A stretch of DNA of 8,764 bases from Gammaproteobacteria bacterium (GTDB lineage Bacteria; Pseudomonadota; Gammaproteobacteria; Enterobacterales; Psychrobiaceae): positions 1-8,764 of the forward strand of contig JABSRS010000130.1 in assembly GCA_013214885.1 (NCBI GenBank), written 5' to 3'. A program made the translations under genes and the position numbers. Shown here piece after piece: positions 1 to 7,398 of this stretch (position 1 is its first letter; every line of letters starts with the position of its first letter). Below the pieces are notes generated by a model that searched no databases, was not told the DNA's origin, and worked only from the letters and a program-made list of their open reading frames with translations.

Positions 1-1
1 T

Positions 2-871
2 TTGGTTGCAACGCCTGGTCGATTGCTCGATTTAATTTCAAGTAATGCCATTAAGCTCGATAGGGTTAAAACCTTAGTGCTTGATGAGGCCGATCGGATG
101 TTAAGCTTAGGCTTTACTGACGAGCTATCTGCGCTGTTAGCATTATTACCAAAGAACAAGCAGACTTTGTTATTTTCAGCGACCTTTCCTGAGCAAGTGC
201 AGGCTTTAACTCAAGAATTGCTCAATGAGCCTGTTGAAATACAATTGCAAAGTGCGGACGCCAGCACCCTAGTCCAGCGTGTATTTACTGTTAACAAGGG
301 GCAGAAAACAGCCTTGTTAGCGCATTTGATCAAGCAACATCAATGGCGACAAGTGCTTATTTTTGTTAATGCTAAAAACAACTGTAATCACTTAGCTGAC
401 AAACTGTCTAAACGTGGAATTACCGCAGAAGTGTTTCATGGCGATAAAGGCCAAGGCGCGCGTAGTCGTGTGCTTGATGGCTTTAAAGCTGGCGAAGTAT
501 CAGTGTTAATTGCAACGGATATTGCGGCCCGAGGTCTAGATATCGAAAAGCTTCCCGTGGTGATCAATTTTGACTTACCAAGAAGTCCATCAGACTATAT
601 GCACCGTATTGGTCGAAGTGGCCGTGCTGGTGAAGTGGGCTTAGCATTATCGCTGATTGATTATGAAGATTATCATCATTTTAAAACCATCGAAAAGAAG
701 AATAAGGTAAGGCTTGAACGTGAGCAGGTACCAGGTTTTGAAGTCACTGATGTTATTAATGAAGTGATTTTAGCCGCTGATAAGCCGATGGCAAGGGCTG
801 AAGGTACTGGTAAGAAAAAACGTAAAAACAAAGCACCCGTAAATGCCGATATCTGGTTGAGAAATTCTTAA
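2..871 (+). CDS. DEAD-box ATP-dependent RNA helicase, RhlE-like (5' end missing)
   Basis: This is the C-terminal part of an ATP-dependent RNA helicase that remodels RNA duplexes or RNA-protein complexes in the cytoplasm. The reading frame is already open at the window edge, so the Q motif and Walker A (roughly the first 120-130 residues of the family) lie outside; the TTG at position 2 is an internal codon and not a start. Counting from it, the helicase motifs appear in order: TPGR (residues 4-7), DEAD (28-31), SAT (59-61), ATDIAARGLD (171-180) and HRIGRSGRAG (201-210). Both RecA-like lobes are therefore represented. The tail after residue 265 is short and basic (GKKKRKNK), as in RhlE/SrmB-like helicases that use a basic extension for RNA binding. 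There is no DbpA-type RNA-binding domain visible. The family call is firm; the subfamily (RhlE-like) is inferred from overall resemblance. Confidence 0.93.
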   Translation: MVATPGRLLDLISSNAIKLDRVKTLVLDEADRMLSLGFTDELSALLALLPKNKQTLLFSATFPEQVQALTQELLNEPVEIQLQSADASTLVQRVFTVNKGQKTALLAHLIKQHQWRQVLIFVNAKNNCNHLADKLSKRGITAEVFHGDKGQGARSRVLDGFKAGEVSVLIATDIAARGLDIEKLPVVINFDLPRSPSDYMHRIGRSGRAGEVGLALSLIDYEDYHHFKTIEKKNKVRLEREQVPGFEVTDVINEVILAADKPMARAEGTGKKKRKNKAPVNADIWLRNS

Positions 872-915
872 CCACAATAAAAACAACCCTAACAATCGCA
901 TCTAGACGATTTTCC

Positions 916-950
916 AAACCCAGCACCCACAATGTGCTGGGATTTATCGT
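916..950 (+). terminator. Candidate terminator hairpin after the helicase gene
   Basis: A perfect 8-bp inverted repeat, CCCAGCAC (919-926) and GTGCTGGG (934-941), has a 7-nt loop and begins 48 nt after the helicase stop codon. It is followed by ATTTATCGTTTTAT, which is T-rich but interrupted, so termination is plausible though not certain. The position fits the end of the helicase transcript. Confidence 0.55.
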
Positions 951-1093
951 TTTATAAGACGACTTGATAGGCATCAATTTCAAACCACGAATTCACTAGA
1001 TTTATCCAATTGAAATCCTGTTCTATTTATCATCTTAACAGAACTGATATTCGCCGACTCTATTAGTGCGTGTAGCTAAATTTTATGGCTGTC

Positions 1094-1145
1094 CCATATT
1101 TTATTAGTACCATATTTTACATTCCATTTTTTACACCATATTTGT
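1094..1145. repeat. Four degenerate CCATATTTTA direct repeats
   Basis: The copies start at 1094 (CCATATTTTA), 1110 (CCATATTTTA), 1124 (CCATTTTTTA) and 1136 (CCATATTTGT). The first two are identical and the steps are 16, 14 and 12 nt. The series ends about 25 nt before the possible -10 hexamer of the DUF2157 gene, where an activator or repressor array would sit. The sequence is very AT-rich, so part of the resemblance may be compositional. Confidence 0.45.
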
Positions 1146-1170
1146 TTGGGTTTTCCTTATTGTTTATTTT

Positions 1171-1176
1171 TATGAT
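1171..1176 (+). promoter_or_regulatory. Possible -10 hexamer for the DUF2157/DUF4824 pair
   Basis: TATGAT differs from TATAAT at one position and lies about 42 nt before the ATG at 1218. No good -35 hexamer is seen at 16-18 nt; the nearest is TTGGGT at 1146-1151 with 19-nt spacing. A weak -35 would fit a promoter that depends on an activator, but this is only a pattern match. Confidence 0.3.
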
Positions 1177-1217
1177 TAAATACGGCAGAATGAGGCTCTA
1201 CGAAGGAGAGTGAACAG

Positions 1218-2294
1218 ATGGAAAAAAAGCAATTTTCTCAGGCAGATGCGCAGTACCGCGTTGATCAAATTCATGCATTTCAACAGGAAATGGTTGAGCT
1301 AGAAAGTGATGGTGTGTTAACTATTCCACCGGATCAAGCCGGCAAGGTTCAGGGTTATCATAGTCAGTTACTACAAAATTTATCTGCCACTTATGACGTC
1401 GACACCAGTATTCAATCCAAACAATTAACCCTAGGTATGAAAATAGCGTCATTGTTTGGTGCCTTAGCGATGGCGATAAGTATCTTCTTTTTGTTCTATC
1501 AGTTTTGGGGCTACTTTAGCATTCCAATTCAAGTGGGAATTTTAATTATTGCACCTGTGACTTTATTCTTATTGTCGTTGTATCTCGCTCAAAAAGAAAA
1601 CAGTGTCTACTTCTCCAAAATTGCAGCATTGGTGAGCTTGTCATGCTTTGTATTGAACCTTGCCATGCTTGGACAAATCTTTAATATTACGCCATCGGCC
1701 AATGCTTTTGCGGTATGGGCAGCTTTTGCTTTATTACTCACTTACGCCTGTAATGCTCGGTTGTTGTTATTTTTCGGCATAGTGAGTATCAGTAGCTTTA
1801 TTGCCATGAAAATTGGTACTTGGAGTGGGATGTATTGGATCGGCTTTGGCGAAAGACCAGAAAACTTTTTCATTCCTAGTCTGATCATATGTATGATGCC
1901 TCAATTAGTTAATCACAAACACTTCAGCGGCTTTGACGTTATCTACCGAATTATGGCAATGATCATGGTATTCCTGCCAATCCTGATATTGTCAAATTGG
2001 GGAAACATAAGTTATTTAAGCTGGTCTTCAGATGCCATTGAAGGCTTTTATCAGCTTATTGGTTTTGTACTGTCGGCAACTGCAATTTGGCTAGGTATTA
2101 AGCGCCACTGGAAGGAAGTTACCAATACAGGTAATGTCTTTTTTATCTTATTCCTCTATACCAAATTTTTCGATTGGTGGTGGGATTGGATGCCCAAGTA
2201 TATCTTCTTCTTCGTCTTAGGTTTATCGGCATTTCTTGCATTAATTGTATTTAAACGAATTCGTTTAAATAATTTAAGCAAAGGAGTCTCATGA
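1218..2294 (+). CDS. DUF2157-type polytopic inner-membrane protein
   Basis: The protein has 358 residues and an unknown function. Its first ~70 residues are polar and predicted cytoplasmic, with little hydrophobicity. The rest is a chain of about nine or ten hydrophobic segments, near residues 76-97, 103-123, 134-154, 162-178, 181-200, 216-230, 243-260, 277-294, 303-318 and 327-346. The C-terminal stretch KFFDWWWDWMPKYIFFFVLG resembles the conserved end of DUF2157/DUF4401 membrane proteins as I remember them, and that is the main ground for the family call. The start is well supported: AAGGAG at 1203-1208 lies 9 nt before the ATG. The stop codon overlaps the start of the DUF4824-type gene, so the two are almost certainly co-transcribed and translationally coupled. 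I see no catalytic motif. It could be a transporter, a sensor or a membrane scaffold; nothing in the sequence decides between these. Confidence 0.8.
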   Translation: MEKKQFSQADAQYRVDQIHAFQQEMVELESDGVLTIPPDQAGKVQGYHSQLLQNLSATYDVDTSIQSKQLTLGMKIASLFGALAMAISIFFLFYQFWGYFSIPIQVGILIIAPVTLFLLSLYLAQKENSVYFSKIAALVSLSCFVLNLAMLGQIFNITPSANAFAVWAAFALLLTYACNARLLLFFGIVSISSFIAMKIGTWSGMYWIGFGERPENFFIPSLIICMMPQLVNHKHFSGFDVIYRIMAMIMVFLPILILSNWGNISYLSWSSDAIEGFYQLIGFVLSATAIWLGIKRHWKEVTNTGNVFFILFLYTKFFDWWWDWMPKYIFFFVLGLSAFLALIVFKRIRLNNLSKGVS

Positions 2295-3094
2295 TGAAAA
2301 AACACTTATTAGTCGGCTTAACGATTCTTATTGGCACGAATTTAGCAGTTTTAGGTGGGGTTGTTTATAACCGAATGGGCGATGCAACAGCACAATTAAC
2401 ACTGACCGAAAGAGAGCTTGCTCTTCCGTACAATAGCGGTGCCCAAAAAGAGAACTCTGGTATGTCACTCTCGATTAACTGGCGAACGCCTACTCGGAAA
2501 AGCGAAACCTATTATTCTTATAACTCAAGAGATATCAGGTTGACCAAAGATCAATTATTAGCCCTTGGCTTTGCTCAAACTGATGTTAAAGACAATTACT
2601 GGGTTGAGTCGCGAGAGCTGTATTGGGCCTTTGAGTTTGACGGTGCTCTGCATAAAGCAGAAATCATCAAAGCGGAAGATAAATATCAAACCGCTTTGAT
2701 GGCTTTTAAGGCAAACCAAAATGACACCACTAGTCGCAAGAAAAAACAATATAGTGATAGCTTAGCAAGAGAAAAAACAACCAACAGTCGTTTGTTTTTT
2801 ATGGAAGCATCTGCCGATTATGAGTCATTGGTCAATCGGCTCTCAGGTCAGCAAAATATACTGGTTGTTAGAGGGCTAGCAAAACCTTATTACAACAATA
2901 ACAAAACGTATAGCCTGCAGTTAAAGCACTTATTAATAAGAGGTATTATGGTTCCCTTAGAACACGCGGAAGTTCTGTCTAATTTAAAAAGAATCGATAG
3001 ACGAGATATTACGCCACCTCGTTATACTGTTGATATCAGCTGGGGAAGTCGCTTAGAACCATGGATTACCAATACTAATAAGATTGAAGAGTAA
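2291..3094 (+). CDS. DUF4824-type membrane-anchored protein
   Basis: The protein has 267 residues and no known function. Residues 5-25 form one hydrophobic segment after a short basic start (MMKKH), which looks like an uncleaved signal anchor, since no good cleavage site or lipobox follows. The remainder is soluble and probably periplasmic. The motif LTLTERELALP (residues 36-46) is what I recall as the hallmark of DUF4824 proteins, together with a C-terminal region of roughly VVRGLAKPYYNNNKTYSLQL type. The start is ambiguous: ATG at 2291 overlaps the upstream stop by 4 nt (ATGA), and a second ATG at 2294 overlaps by 1 nt. The Shine-Dalgarno sequence AAGGAG at 2281-2286 is only 4 nt from the first ATG and 7 nt from the second, so the second may be the one used; the product changes by one Met. 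The overlap implies coupling to the DUF2157-type gene and a shared role. The only potential terminator downstream is the shared hairpin at 3275-3302. Confidence 0.78.
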   Translation: MMKKHLLVGLTILIGTNLAVLGGVVYNRMGDATAQLTLTERELALPYNSGAQKENSGMSLSINWRTPTRKSETYYSYNSRDIRLTKDQLLALGFAQTDVKDNYWVESRELYWAFEFDGALHKAEIIKAEDKYQTALMAFKANQNDTTSRKKKQYSDSLAREKTTNSRLFFMEASADYESLVNRLSGQQNILVVRGLAKPYYNNNKTYSLQLKHLLIRGIMVPLEHAEVLSNLKRIDRRDITPPRYTVDISWGSRLEPWITNTNKIEE

Positions 3095-3205
3095 TTAGAA
3101 ATAAACTTGATGTCGCGTGCACACGTGCTAATAACAACTTGTATTTCGTAGAAGATAAAAAGTTGGTGCTCTTCAAAAACTAATAATGGTTACACTGAGT
3201 TATAA

Positions 3206-3230
3206 ATGAGAATACCGAGAACATTCTCAT
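3206..3230. repeat. Perfect inverted repeat in the convergent intergenic region
   Basis: ATGAGAAT (3206-3213) and ATTCTCAT (3223-3230) form an 8-bp perfect inverted repeat around a 9-nt loop. It starts 112 nt past the stop of the DUF4824-type gene. No T-run follows, so it is not a classic intrinsic terminator; it could stabilise the 3' end of the mRNA or be a protein-binding site. Confidence 0.4.
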
Positions 3231-3274
3231 TCCCGACGAGATTAACCACAAAAAAAGTCACAGCATAAAAACTA

Positions 3275-3302
3275 AAGAAGCAGCGTAAAAACGCTGCTTC
3301 TT
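3275..3302. terminator. Strong shared terminator between convergent genes
   Basis: An 11-bp perfect stem, AAGAAGCAGCG (3275-3285) with CGCTGCTTCTT (3292-3302), closes a 6-nt loop. It lies 35 nt past the yfbV stop, read on the reverse strand, and 180 nt past the DUF4824-type stop. On the reverse strand the stem ends in TT and is followed by TAGTTTTTA, a good U-tract. On the forward strand only TT then GTTGCT follows. It therefore best serves yfbV and may partly stop forward transcripts. Confidence 0.75.
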
Positions 3303-3337
3303 GTTGCTAAATGGCTAGCGGTTGGTGGCTTTGAACT

Positions 3338-3775
3338 TTAAGGTAATTCAAACGCTTTATTGAGCTTAGCGTAAGCATCATTGAGTAATTTCGCCATGTC
3401 CATATAACAAGCTTTTGAAGACACTGGCTGCACATTCATCCCAGCATTAACCATTTGCACTCTTATTTCACTGCACCAATTAACTAACGCGTTATTTAGC
3501 CGTTGCTGCGAGCGATAACCGAGCCATATCAATGCTTGATAAGGCATACTAATCACTAATAGCGACATCGCTAAGGCACGAGGAATAATATCACTGCCAA
3601 AATACAACACCTGTGCGACAAAGGATAGACAAGCTATCGCTGGCACGGTCTTTTGCAGTAACAAGCTCAAGGCAATTATCTTTGAATCAACGAAGATTAC
3701 CGCTAGCTCATTTTCTTGTGGCCATAGCTTTTGGTAGTTACGGCCAAGTGCGATAAATTTCAACAACTCAGTCAT
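3338..3775 (-). CDS. yfbV: YfbV, terminus macrodomain insulation membrane protein (DUF412/UPF0208)
   Basis: This small inner-membrane protein belongs to the UPF0208/DUF412 family. In E. coli YfbV helps insulate the Ter macrodomain from flanking chromosome regions together with the MatP system; that role is inferred here from homology. The 145-residue length is close to E. coli YfbV (about 151). Visible family features are GRNYQKLWP (residues 11-19), two hydrophobic segments (about 41-59 and 65-86), SMPYQALIWLGYRSQ (76-90) at the end of the second, and NWCSEIR (99-105). The start ATG (complement of 3773-3775) has the Shine-Dalgarno TAAGGA (reverse strand, 3782-3787) 6 nt upstream. It is divergent from ackA, the same arrangement as in E. 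coli, which supports the assignment. An FNR-like sequence lies 22-35 nt upstream of its start. Confidence 0.92.
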   Translation of the reverse strand: MTELLKFIALGRNYQKLWPQENELAVIFVDSKIIALSLLLQKTVPAIACLSFVAQVLYFGSDIIPRALAMSLLVISMPYQALIWLGYRSQQRLNNALVNWCSEIRVQMVNAGMNVQPVSSKACYMDMAKLLNDAYAKLNKAFELP

Positions 3776-3796
3776 TTGTAATCCTTAGGATAAATT

Positions 3797-3810
3797 TTGA
3801 TAAAGATCGA
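3797..3810. promoter_or_regulatory. FNR-like binding site upstream of yfbV
   Basis: TTGATAAAGATCGA matches the FNR/CRP-family pattern TTGAT-N4-ATCAA with one mismatch (ATCGA in place of ATCAA). It lies in the divergent region, 22 nt from the yfbV start and about 236 nt from the ackA start. Being so close to the yfbV ribosome binding site, it would be placed to repress yfbV rather than to activate ackA. Acetate metabolism genes are commonly under oxygen control in gammaproteobacteria, which makes the site plausible, but a single near-match is weak evidence. Confidence 0.35.
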
Positions 3811-3885
3811 CACAACTACTAGATTTTGTGATGGCAAACATCATTAAATTTGATCTAACGTCTATATCATGGATAAAACAATTCG

Positions 3886-3899
3886 TATAATAGTACTAT
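3886..3899 (+). promoter_or_regulatory. Candidate ackA-pta promoter -10 on a palindrome
   Basis: TATAAT at 3886-3891 is a perfect -10 hexamer, 154 nt before the ackA ATG. It overlaps the 10-bp perfect palindrome ATAGTACTAT (3890-3899), so a dimeric regulator bound there would block RNA polymerase. The -35 region at 16-18 nt spacing (around 3862-3869, TCTATATCAT) has no good match. If this promoter is used, the mRNA has a leader of roughly 150 nt containing the two inverted repeats at 3941-3977 and 3983-4009. Confidence 0.45.
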
Positions 3900-3940
3900 A
3901 TCTGATTAAGGTTGAACAACGCATTTAAATAGACCTTTTT

Positions 3941-3977
3941 TAAGATTAGCTGGTAATTTTAATCAATACCAATCTTA
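3941..3977 (+). repeat. Leader inverted repeat upstream of ackA
   Basis: TAAGATT (3941-3947) pairs perfectly with AATCTTA (3971-3977). Inside it, GGTA (3952-3955) can pair with TACC (3967-3970), leaving a 4-nt bulge on the 5' side and an 11-nt loop. It would form a moderately stable, AT-rich hairpin in the presumed ackA leader. It is not followed by a T-run, so it is not a terminator. Confidence 0.4.
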
Positions 3978-3982
3978 TCTCG

Positions 3983-4009
3983 ATAATAGTTTAGAATAAC
4001 GACTATTAT
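3983..4009 (+). repeat. Perfect inverted repeat ATAATAGT/ACTATTAT before ackA
   Basis: ATAATAGT (3983-3990) and ACTATTAT (4002-4009) form a perfect 8-bp inverted repeat with an 11-nt spacer, ending 36 nt before the ackA ATG. The same octamer ATAATAGT occurs at 3887-3894, across the candidate -10 hexamer, where it is followed by ACTATAT. The recurrence suggests an operator half-site as much as an RNA hairpin. Confidence 0.45.
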
Positions 4010-4045
4010 ATTTAACACAGCACATAACACAATCTGGTAGCTTAC

Positions 4046-5248
4046 ATGACAAATTCACTTGTTTTCGTTCTTAACTGTGGCAGCTCTTCGCTAAAGTTTG
4101 CATTAGTTGATAGCAAAACAGAACACCAAATTCTTTCTGGTTTAGCCGACTCTCTGGGTTCAACGAGCCCATTTCTTAAAGTAAAATATAACGGCAACAA
4201 AGAAACTATTGATTTAGCCTCTGGGACTATGCACCAAGGAGCTATCGATACCCTCGTTTCTTTGCTTGAAGAGTATAAACTCGATGACGCAATTATCGCA
4301 ATTGGTCATCGCGTGGTTCATGGTGGTGAAAAATTCAAGTCATCGGCGCTAATTACCGCTGAAATTTTGTCAGAAATAGATCAAGTATCACAACTAGCTC
4401 CCCTGCATAATCCTGCTAATATTGTTGGGATAAAAGCAGCGCAGCAAGCTTTTGCTTCGTTACCACAAGTTGCGGTATTCGATACGGCTTTCCATCAAAC
4501 AATCCCTGAGCATGCTTACCTTTACGCGCTACCTTACTCGCTATATAAAGAACAAGGTATTCGTCGTTATGGTTTCCACGGCACCAGCCACTATTATGTG
4601 ACGCAGCAAGCCGCCAAGATGCTTAACAAGCCAGTGGATCAAACCAACATTATTTGTGCTCACCTGGGTAATGGTGCCAGTGTAACGGCTATTGCTAACG
4701 GCTTAAGTGTTGATACCAGCATGGGACTTACCCCGTTAGAAGGTCTTGTGATGGGGACTCGTTGTGGTGACATTGATCCGGCCATTAACAACTACCTGGT
4801 TCAAAATCTTGGTTATTCACAAACGCAAGTTACTGATTTGTTTAATAAGAAAAGTGGTTTATTGGGGATCTCTGAGCTATCAAACGATTGTCGTTTAATC
4901 GAAGAAGCTGCCAATGATGGTCATGCGGGTGCGCAATTAGCATTGGATATCTTCTGTTACCGCTTAGCGAAATATATTGCTTCTTACACGGTACCTTTAG
5001 GTGAGTTAGATGCAGTAGTATTTACTGGTGGCATCGGTGAAAACTCTGATGTTATTCGCGCCAATGTCCTCGCATTATTGAAAATATTTGGTTTTACTAT
5101 CGATCATCAAGCTAACCTTGATGCCCGTTTTGGTAAAGCAGGCTTTATCAATGGTTCTACTGGTCCAAAAGCAATCGTTATCCCGACGGATGAAGAGCTA
5201 GTTATCGCTCGCGATGCTATTCGTTTAACTGCAAGTTTGGAGCAATAA
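4046..5248 (+). CDS. ackA: Acetate kinase
   Basis: AckA catalyses the reversible transfer of phosphate between ATP and acetate, giving acetyl phosphate and ADP, in the cytoplasm. With Pta it forms the acetate-acetyl-CoA pathway. The 400-residue length is that of the family. The ASKHA-fold landmarks are present: LNCGSSSLK (residues 9-17) with Asn10, [10 protein letters not shown] (87-96) with Arg89, FDTAFHQT (145-152) with the catalytic Asp146, [10 protein letters not shown] (173-182) with His178, HLGNGASV (206-213), [12 protein letters not shown] (233-244) with Arg239, FTGGIGEN (326-333), and PTDEEL (380-385) with the metal-binding Glu. These correspond to the Asn, Arg, Asp, His, Arg and Glu set known from Methanosarcina AckA. 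The ribosome binding site is weak (only GGTAG about 6 nt before the ATG). Only 2 nt separate its stop from pta, so both genes are one operon. Confidence 0.98.
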   Translation: MTNSLVFVLNCGSSSLKFALVDSKTEHQILSGLADSLGSTSPFLKVKYNGNKETIDLASGTMHQGAIDTLVSLLEEYKLDDAIIAIGHRVVHGGEKFKSSALITAEILSEIDQVSQLAPLHNPANIVGIKAAQQAFASLPQVAVFDTAFHQTIPEHAYLYALPYSLYKEQGIRRYGFHGTSHYYVTQQAAKMLNKPVDQTNIICAHLGNGASVTAIANGLSVDTSMGLTPLEGLVMGTRCGDIDPAINNYLVQNLGYSQTQVTDLFNKKSGLLGISELSNDCRLIEEAANDGHAGAQLALDIFCYRLAKYIASYTVPLGELDAVVFTGGIGENSDVIRANVLALLKIFGFTIDHQANLDARFGKAGFINGSTGPKAIVIPTDEELVIARDAIRLTASLEQ

Positions 5249-5250
5249 AA

Positions 5251-7398
5251 ATGCCTAGAACTATCATGCTTGTCCCTGTTGGCTTTGGTGTTGGTTTAAC
5301 CTCAGTCAGCCTTGGAATGGTCCACGCGCTTGAGCGCCACGGTGTCAAAGTTAATTTCTTTAAACCTGTTGCCCAGCCAAGCGACAATGATAACGGCCCT
5401 GAGCGTTCAACCGCTATTATTGGTCAAAACCCCAATATCAAGCCGCCTAAACCATTCACTCCGGCTTACGTGGCCAACCTGATGAGCAGCAACAGTGCTG
5501 ATACGCTACTCGAAGAGATTGTTGAGCGTGCTAACAAAGCCATCATCGGTAATGATGTGTTAATTATTGAAGGCTTGGTACCAACCCGTAAACAACAATA
5601 TTCTAATGGCCTAAATTTTAAAATTGCGACCGCACTAGATGCCGAAGTGGTCTTTGTAACATCGCCAGGTGCCGATACGGCTATTCAGCAAAAAGAACGG
5701 ATTGAGATTGCGTGCCAGGGCTTTGGCGGCGTAGATTCAGAACGTATTTTGGGTTGTATCGTCAACCAAATCAATGCCCCAATTGATGAGCATGGGGTTA
5801 TTCGTCCAGATTTAGCAGGCATCCAACAGCAAAATCGTCATAAACAAATGGAAGTTTTCCAGCTGTTTGGTCGTAGTCCTATTCGCGTGCTTGGTTATGT
5901 TCCTTGGAATGAAAAAATTATTGCACCGCGGGTAATCGATTTATGCCAACACTTGAATGCAAAAGTCATCAACGAAGGTGAGATTCACTCAAGACGTCTT
6001 CGTAGTATTAGTTTCTGCGCCCGTAGTATTCCAAACATGGTCGAAAACTTTGTTGCTGATAAATTACTGGTCGCGTCAGGCGATCGTTCAGACGTTATCG
6101 TTTCAGCTTGTTTAGCGGCAATGAATGGGGTCAAAATTGGTGCGCTTTTACTGACCAACGATTACGAGCCTGAAGGCCCAGTGATGGAATTGTGCCAACA
6201 AGCGATGGCAACTGGCTTACCTATTTTGTTGGTTAAGACCAATACGTGGCAAACATCAATTGATCTGCAAAGTTTCAATCATGAAGTCCCTGTGGACGAT
6301 GCTGAACGGATTTTACAAGTTCAAGAGTTTATGGCCAGCCATATCGACAAGCATTGGATTGCTAATCTGACTCAGGTGCCTAAACGCCAACGCCGTTTAT
6401 CGCCAGCAGCTTTCCGTTACCAGTTAACAGAAATGGCCCGCAAGGCAGGGAAAACCATCGTATTGCCTGAAGGTGAAGAGCCAAGAACCATCAAAGCAGC
6501 CACTATATGTGCCAACCGAAATATCGCCAATTGTATTTTATTAGGTAATCCAGAAACGATTGCATTAGTGGCCCAGCAACAAGGTGTCGAGATTGGTTCA
6601 GGGGTTAGTATTATTGACCCCGCTACCATTCGTCAAAACTACATCGAGCCAATGGTTAAGTTGCGCGAGCACAAAGGATTAACCGCGGTTGTCGCCGAAG
6701 AACAACTTAAAGATAATGTGGTGTTGGCATCTATGATGTTGGCACTAAGCGAAGTAGATGGTTTGGTTTCTGGCGCAATCCACACCACAGCCCATACCAT
6801 CCGTCCACCGTTGCAGTTGGTCAAAACTGCGCCTGGTGCCAGTTTAGTCTCTTCTATATTCTTTATGTTATTGCCAGACCAAGTATTGGTGTACGGCGAT
6901 TGTGCGATTAACCCAGATCCAACCGCTGAGCAATTAGCTGAAATTGCCATTCAGTCTGCCGATTCGGCGATTGCCTTTGGGATTAAGCCTAAAGTAGCGA
7001 TGATTAGTTATTCAACTGGAACATCTGGTACCGGTAGCGACGTTGATAAAGTACGCGAAGCCACCAAAATTGCCCAAGAGCGCCGTCCAGATTTAATTAT
7101 CGATGGTCCCCTGCAATATGATGCTGCGGTGATGAAAAATGTCGCGGCTTCTAAAGCGCCTAATAGCCCAGTGGCTGGTGAAGCCAATGTATTTATTTTT
7201 CCAGACTTAAATACAGGTAACACCACTTATAAAGCGGTACAGCGAAGTGCTGACCTAATAAGCATTGGTCCAATGCTTCAAGGAATGCGTAAACCTGTCA
7301 ATGATTTATCTAGAGGTGCATTAGTCGATGATATTGTTTACACTATTGCTTTAACCGCGATCCAAAGTAAGCAAACTCAAGATAATGAAAACAAATAA
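5251..7398 (+). CDS. pta: Phosphate acetyltransferase, long (three-domain) form
   Basis: Pta interconverts acetyl-CoA plus phosphate with acetyl phosphate plus CoA, the partner step to AckA. At 715 residues it is the long enterobacterial type (E. coli Pta is 714). Domain 1 is a BioD-like P-loop fold starting with [15 protein letters not shown] (residues 8-22), where the Walker lysine is replaced by Leu, as in E. coli Pta, and including EGLVPTRK (107-114). Domain 2 is a DRTGG-type regulatory domain, roughly residues 225-340. Domain 3, from about residue 388, is the catalytic PTA_PTB domain, with [10 protein letters not shown] (588-597), GPLQYDAAV (619-627) and the very conserved end [11 protein letters not shown]. 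In E. coli the N-terminal part mediates allosteric control by pyruvate and NADH; the same is inferred here. TTGGAG at 5237-5242, inside the end of ackA, is an 8-nt-spaced ribosome binding site. Its last 14 bases overlap the lipoprotein gene. Confidence 0.98.
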   Translation: MPRTIMLVPVGFGVGLTSVSLGMVHALERHGVKVNFFKPVAQPSDNDNGPERSTAIIGQNPNIKPPKPFTPAYVANLMSSNSADTLLEEIVERANKAIIGNDVLIIEGLVPTRKQQYSNGLNFKIATALDAEVVFVTSPGADTAIQQKERIEIACQGFGGVDSERILGCIVNQINAPIDEHGVIRPDLAGIQQQNRHKQMEVFQLFGRSPIRVLGYVPWNEKIIAPRVIDLCQHLNAKVINEGEIHSRRLRSISFCARSIPNMVENFVADKLLVASGDRSDVIVSACLAAMNGVKIGALLLTNDYEPEGPVMELCQQAMATGLPILLVKTNTWQTSIDLQSFNHEVPVDDAERILQVQEFMASHIDKHWIANLTQVPKRQRRLSPAAFRYQLTEMARKAGKTIVLPEGEEPRTIKAATICANRNIANCILLGNPETIALVAQQQGVEIGSGVSIIDPATIRQNYIEPMVKLREHKGLTAVVAEEQLKDNVVLASMMLALSEVDGLVSGAIHTTAHTIRPPLQLVKTAPGASLVSSIFFMLLPDQVLVYGDCAINPDPTAEQLAEIAIQSADSAIAFGIKPKVAMISYSTGTSGTGSDVDKVREATKIAQERRPDLIIDGPLQYDAAVMKNVAASKAPNSPVAGEANVFIFPDLNTGNTTYKAVQRSADLISIGPMLQGMRKPVNDLSRGALVDDIVYTIALTAIQSKQTQDNENK

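Larger units (their letters stand above)
872..1217. other. Intergenic region between helicase and DUF2157 gene
   Basis: This 346-base stretch has no convincing gene on either strand. A reverse frame that runs through 756-983 overlaps the helicase coding end and its tail, and has no recognisable protein features. The stretch holds the hairpin at 919-941, a loose GTTCT...AGAAC repeat around 1019-1043, the CCATATTTTA repeat series at 1094-1145, a possible -10 hexamer at 1171-1176 and the ribosome binding site AAGGAG at 1203-1208. Confidence 0.7.

Noticed and set aside
756..983. Reverse frame covering the helicase end and its terminator hairpin
   Set aside because: It overlaps the real coding end and the inverted repeat, and its translation shows no domain or plausible start signal.
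3116..3128. CGTGCACACG short palindrome after the DUF4824-type gene
   Set aside because: The arms are only 4 bp with a 2-nt centre, too short to be distinguished from chance or to act as a terminator.
3827..3842. CRP-like half-site TGTGAT in the yfbV-ackA region
   Set aside because: The left half is perfect, but the right half (ACATC at N6 spacing) matches TCACA poorly; one half-site is too common to call.
6417..7226. Open reverse-strand frames inside pta (6417-6629, 6639-6950, 7008-7226)
   Set aside because: They lie opposite the highly conserved catalytic domain of Pta, have no family resemblance or ribosome binding site, and are explained as antisense shadows.
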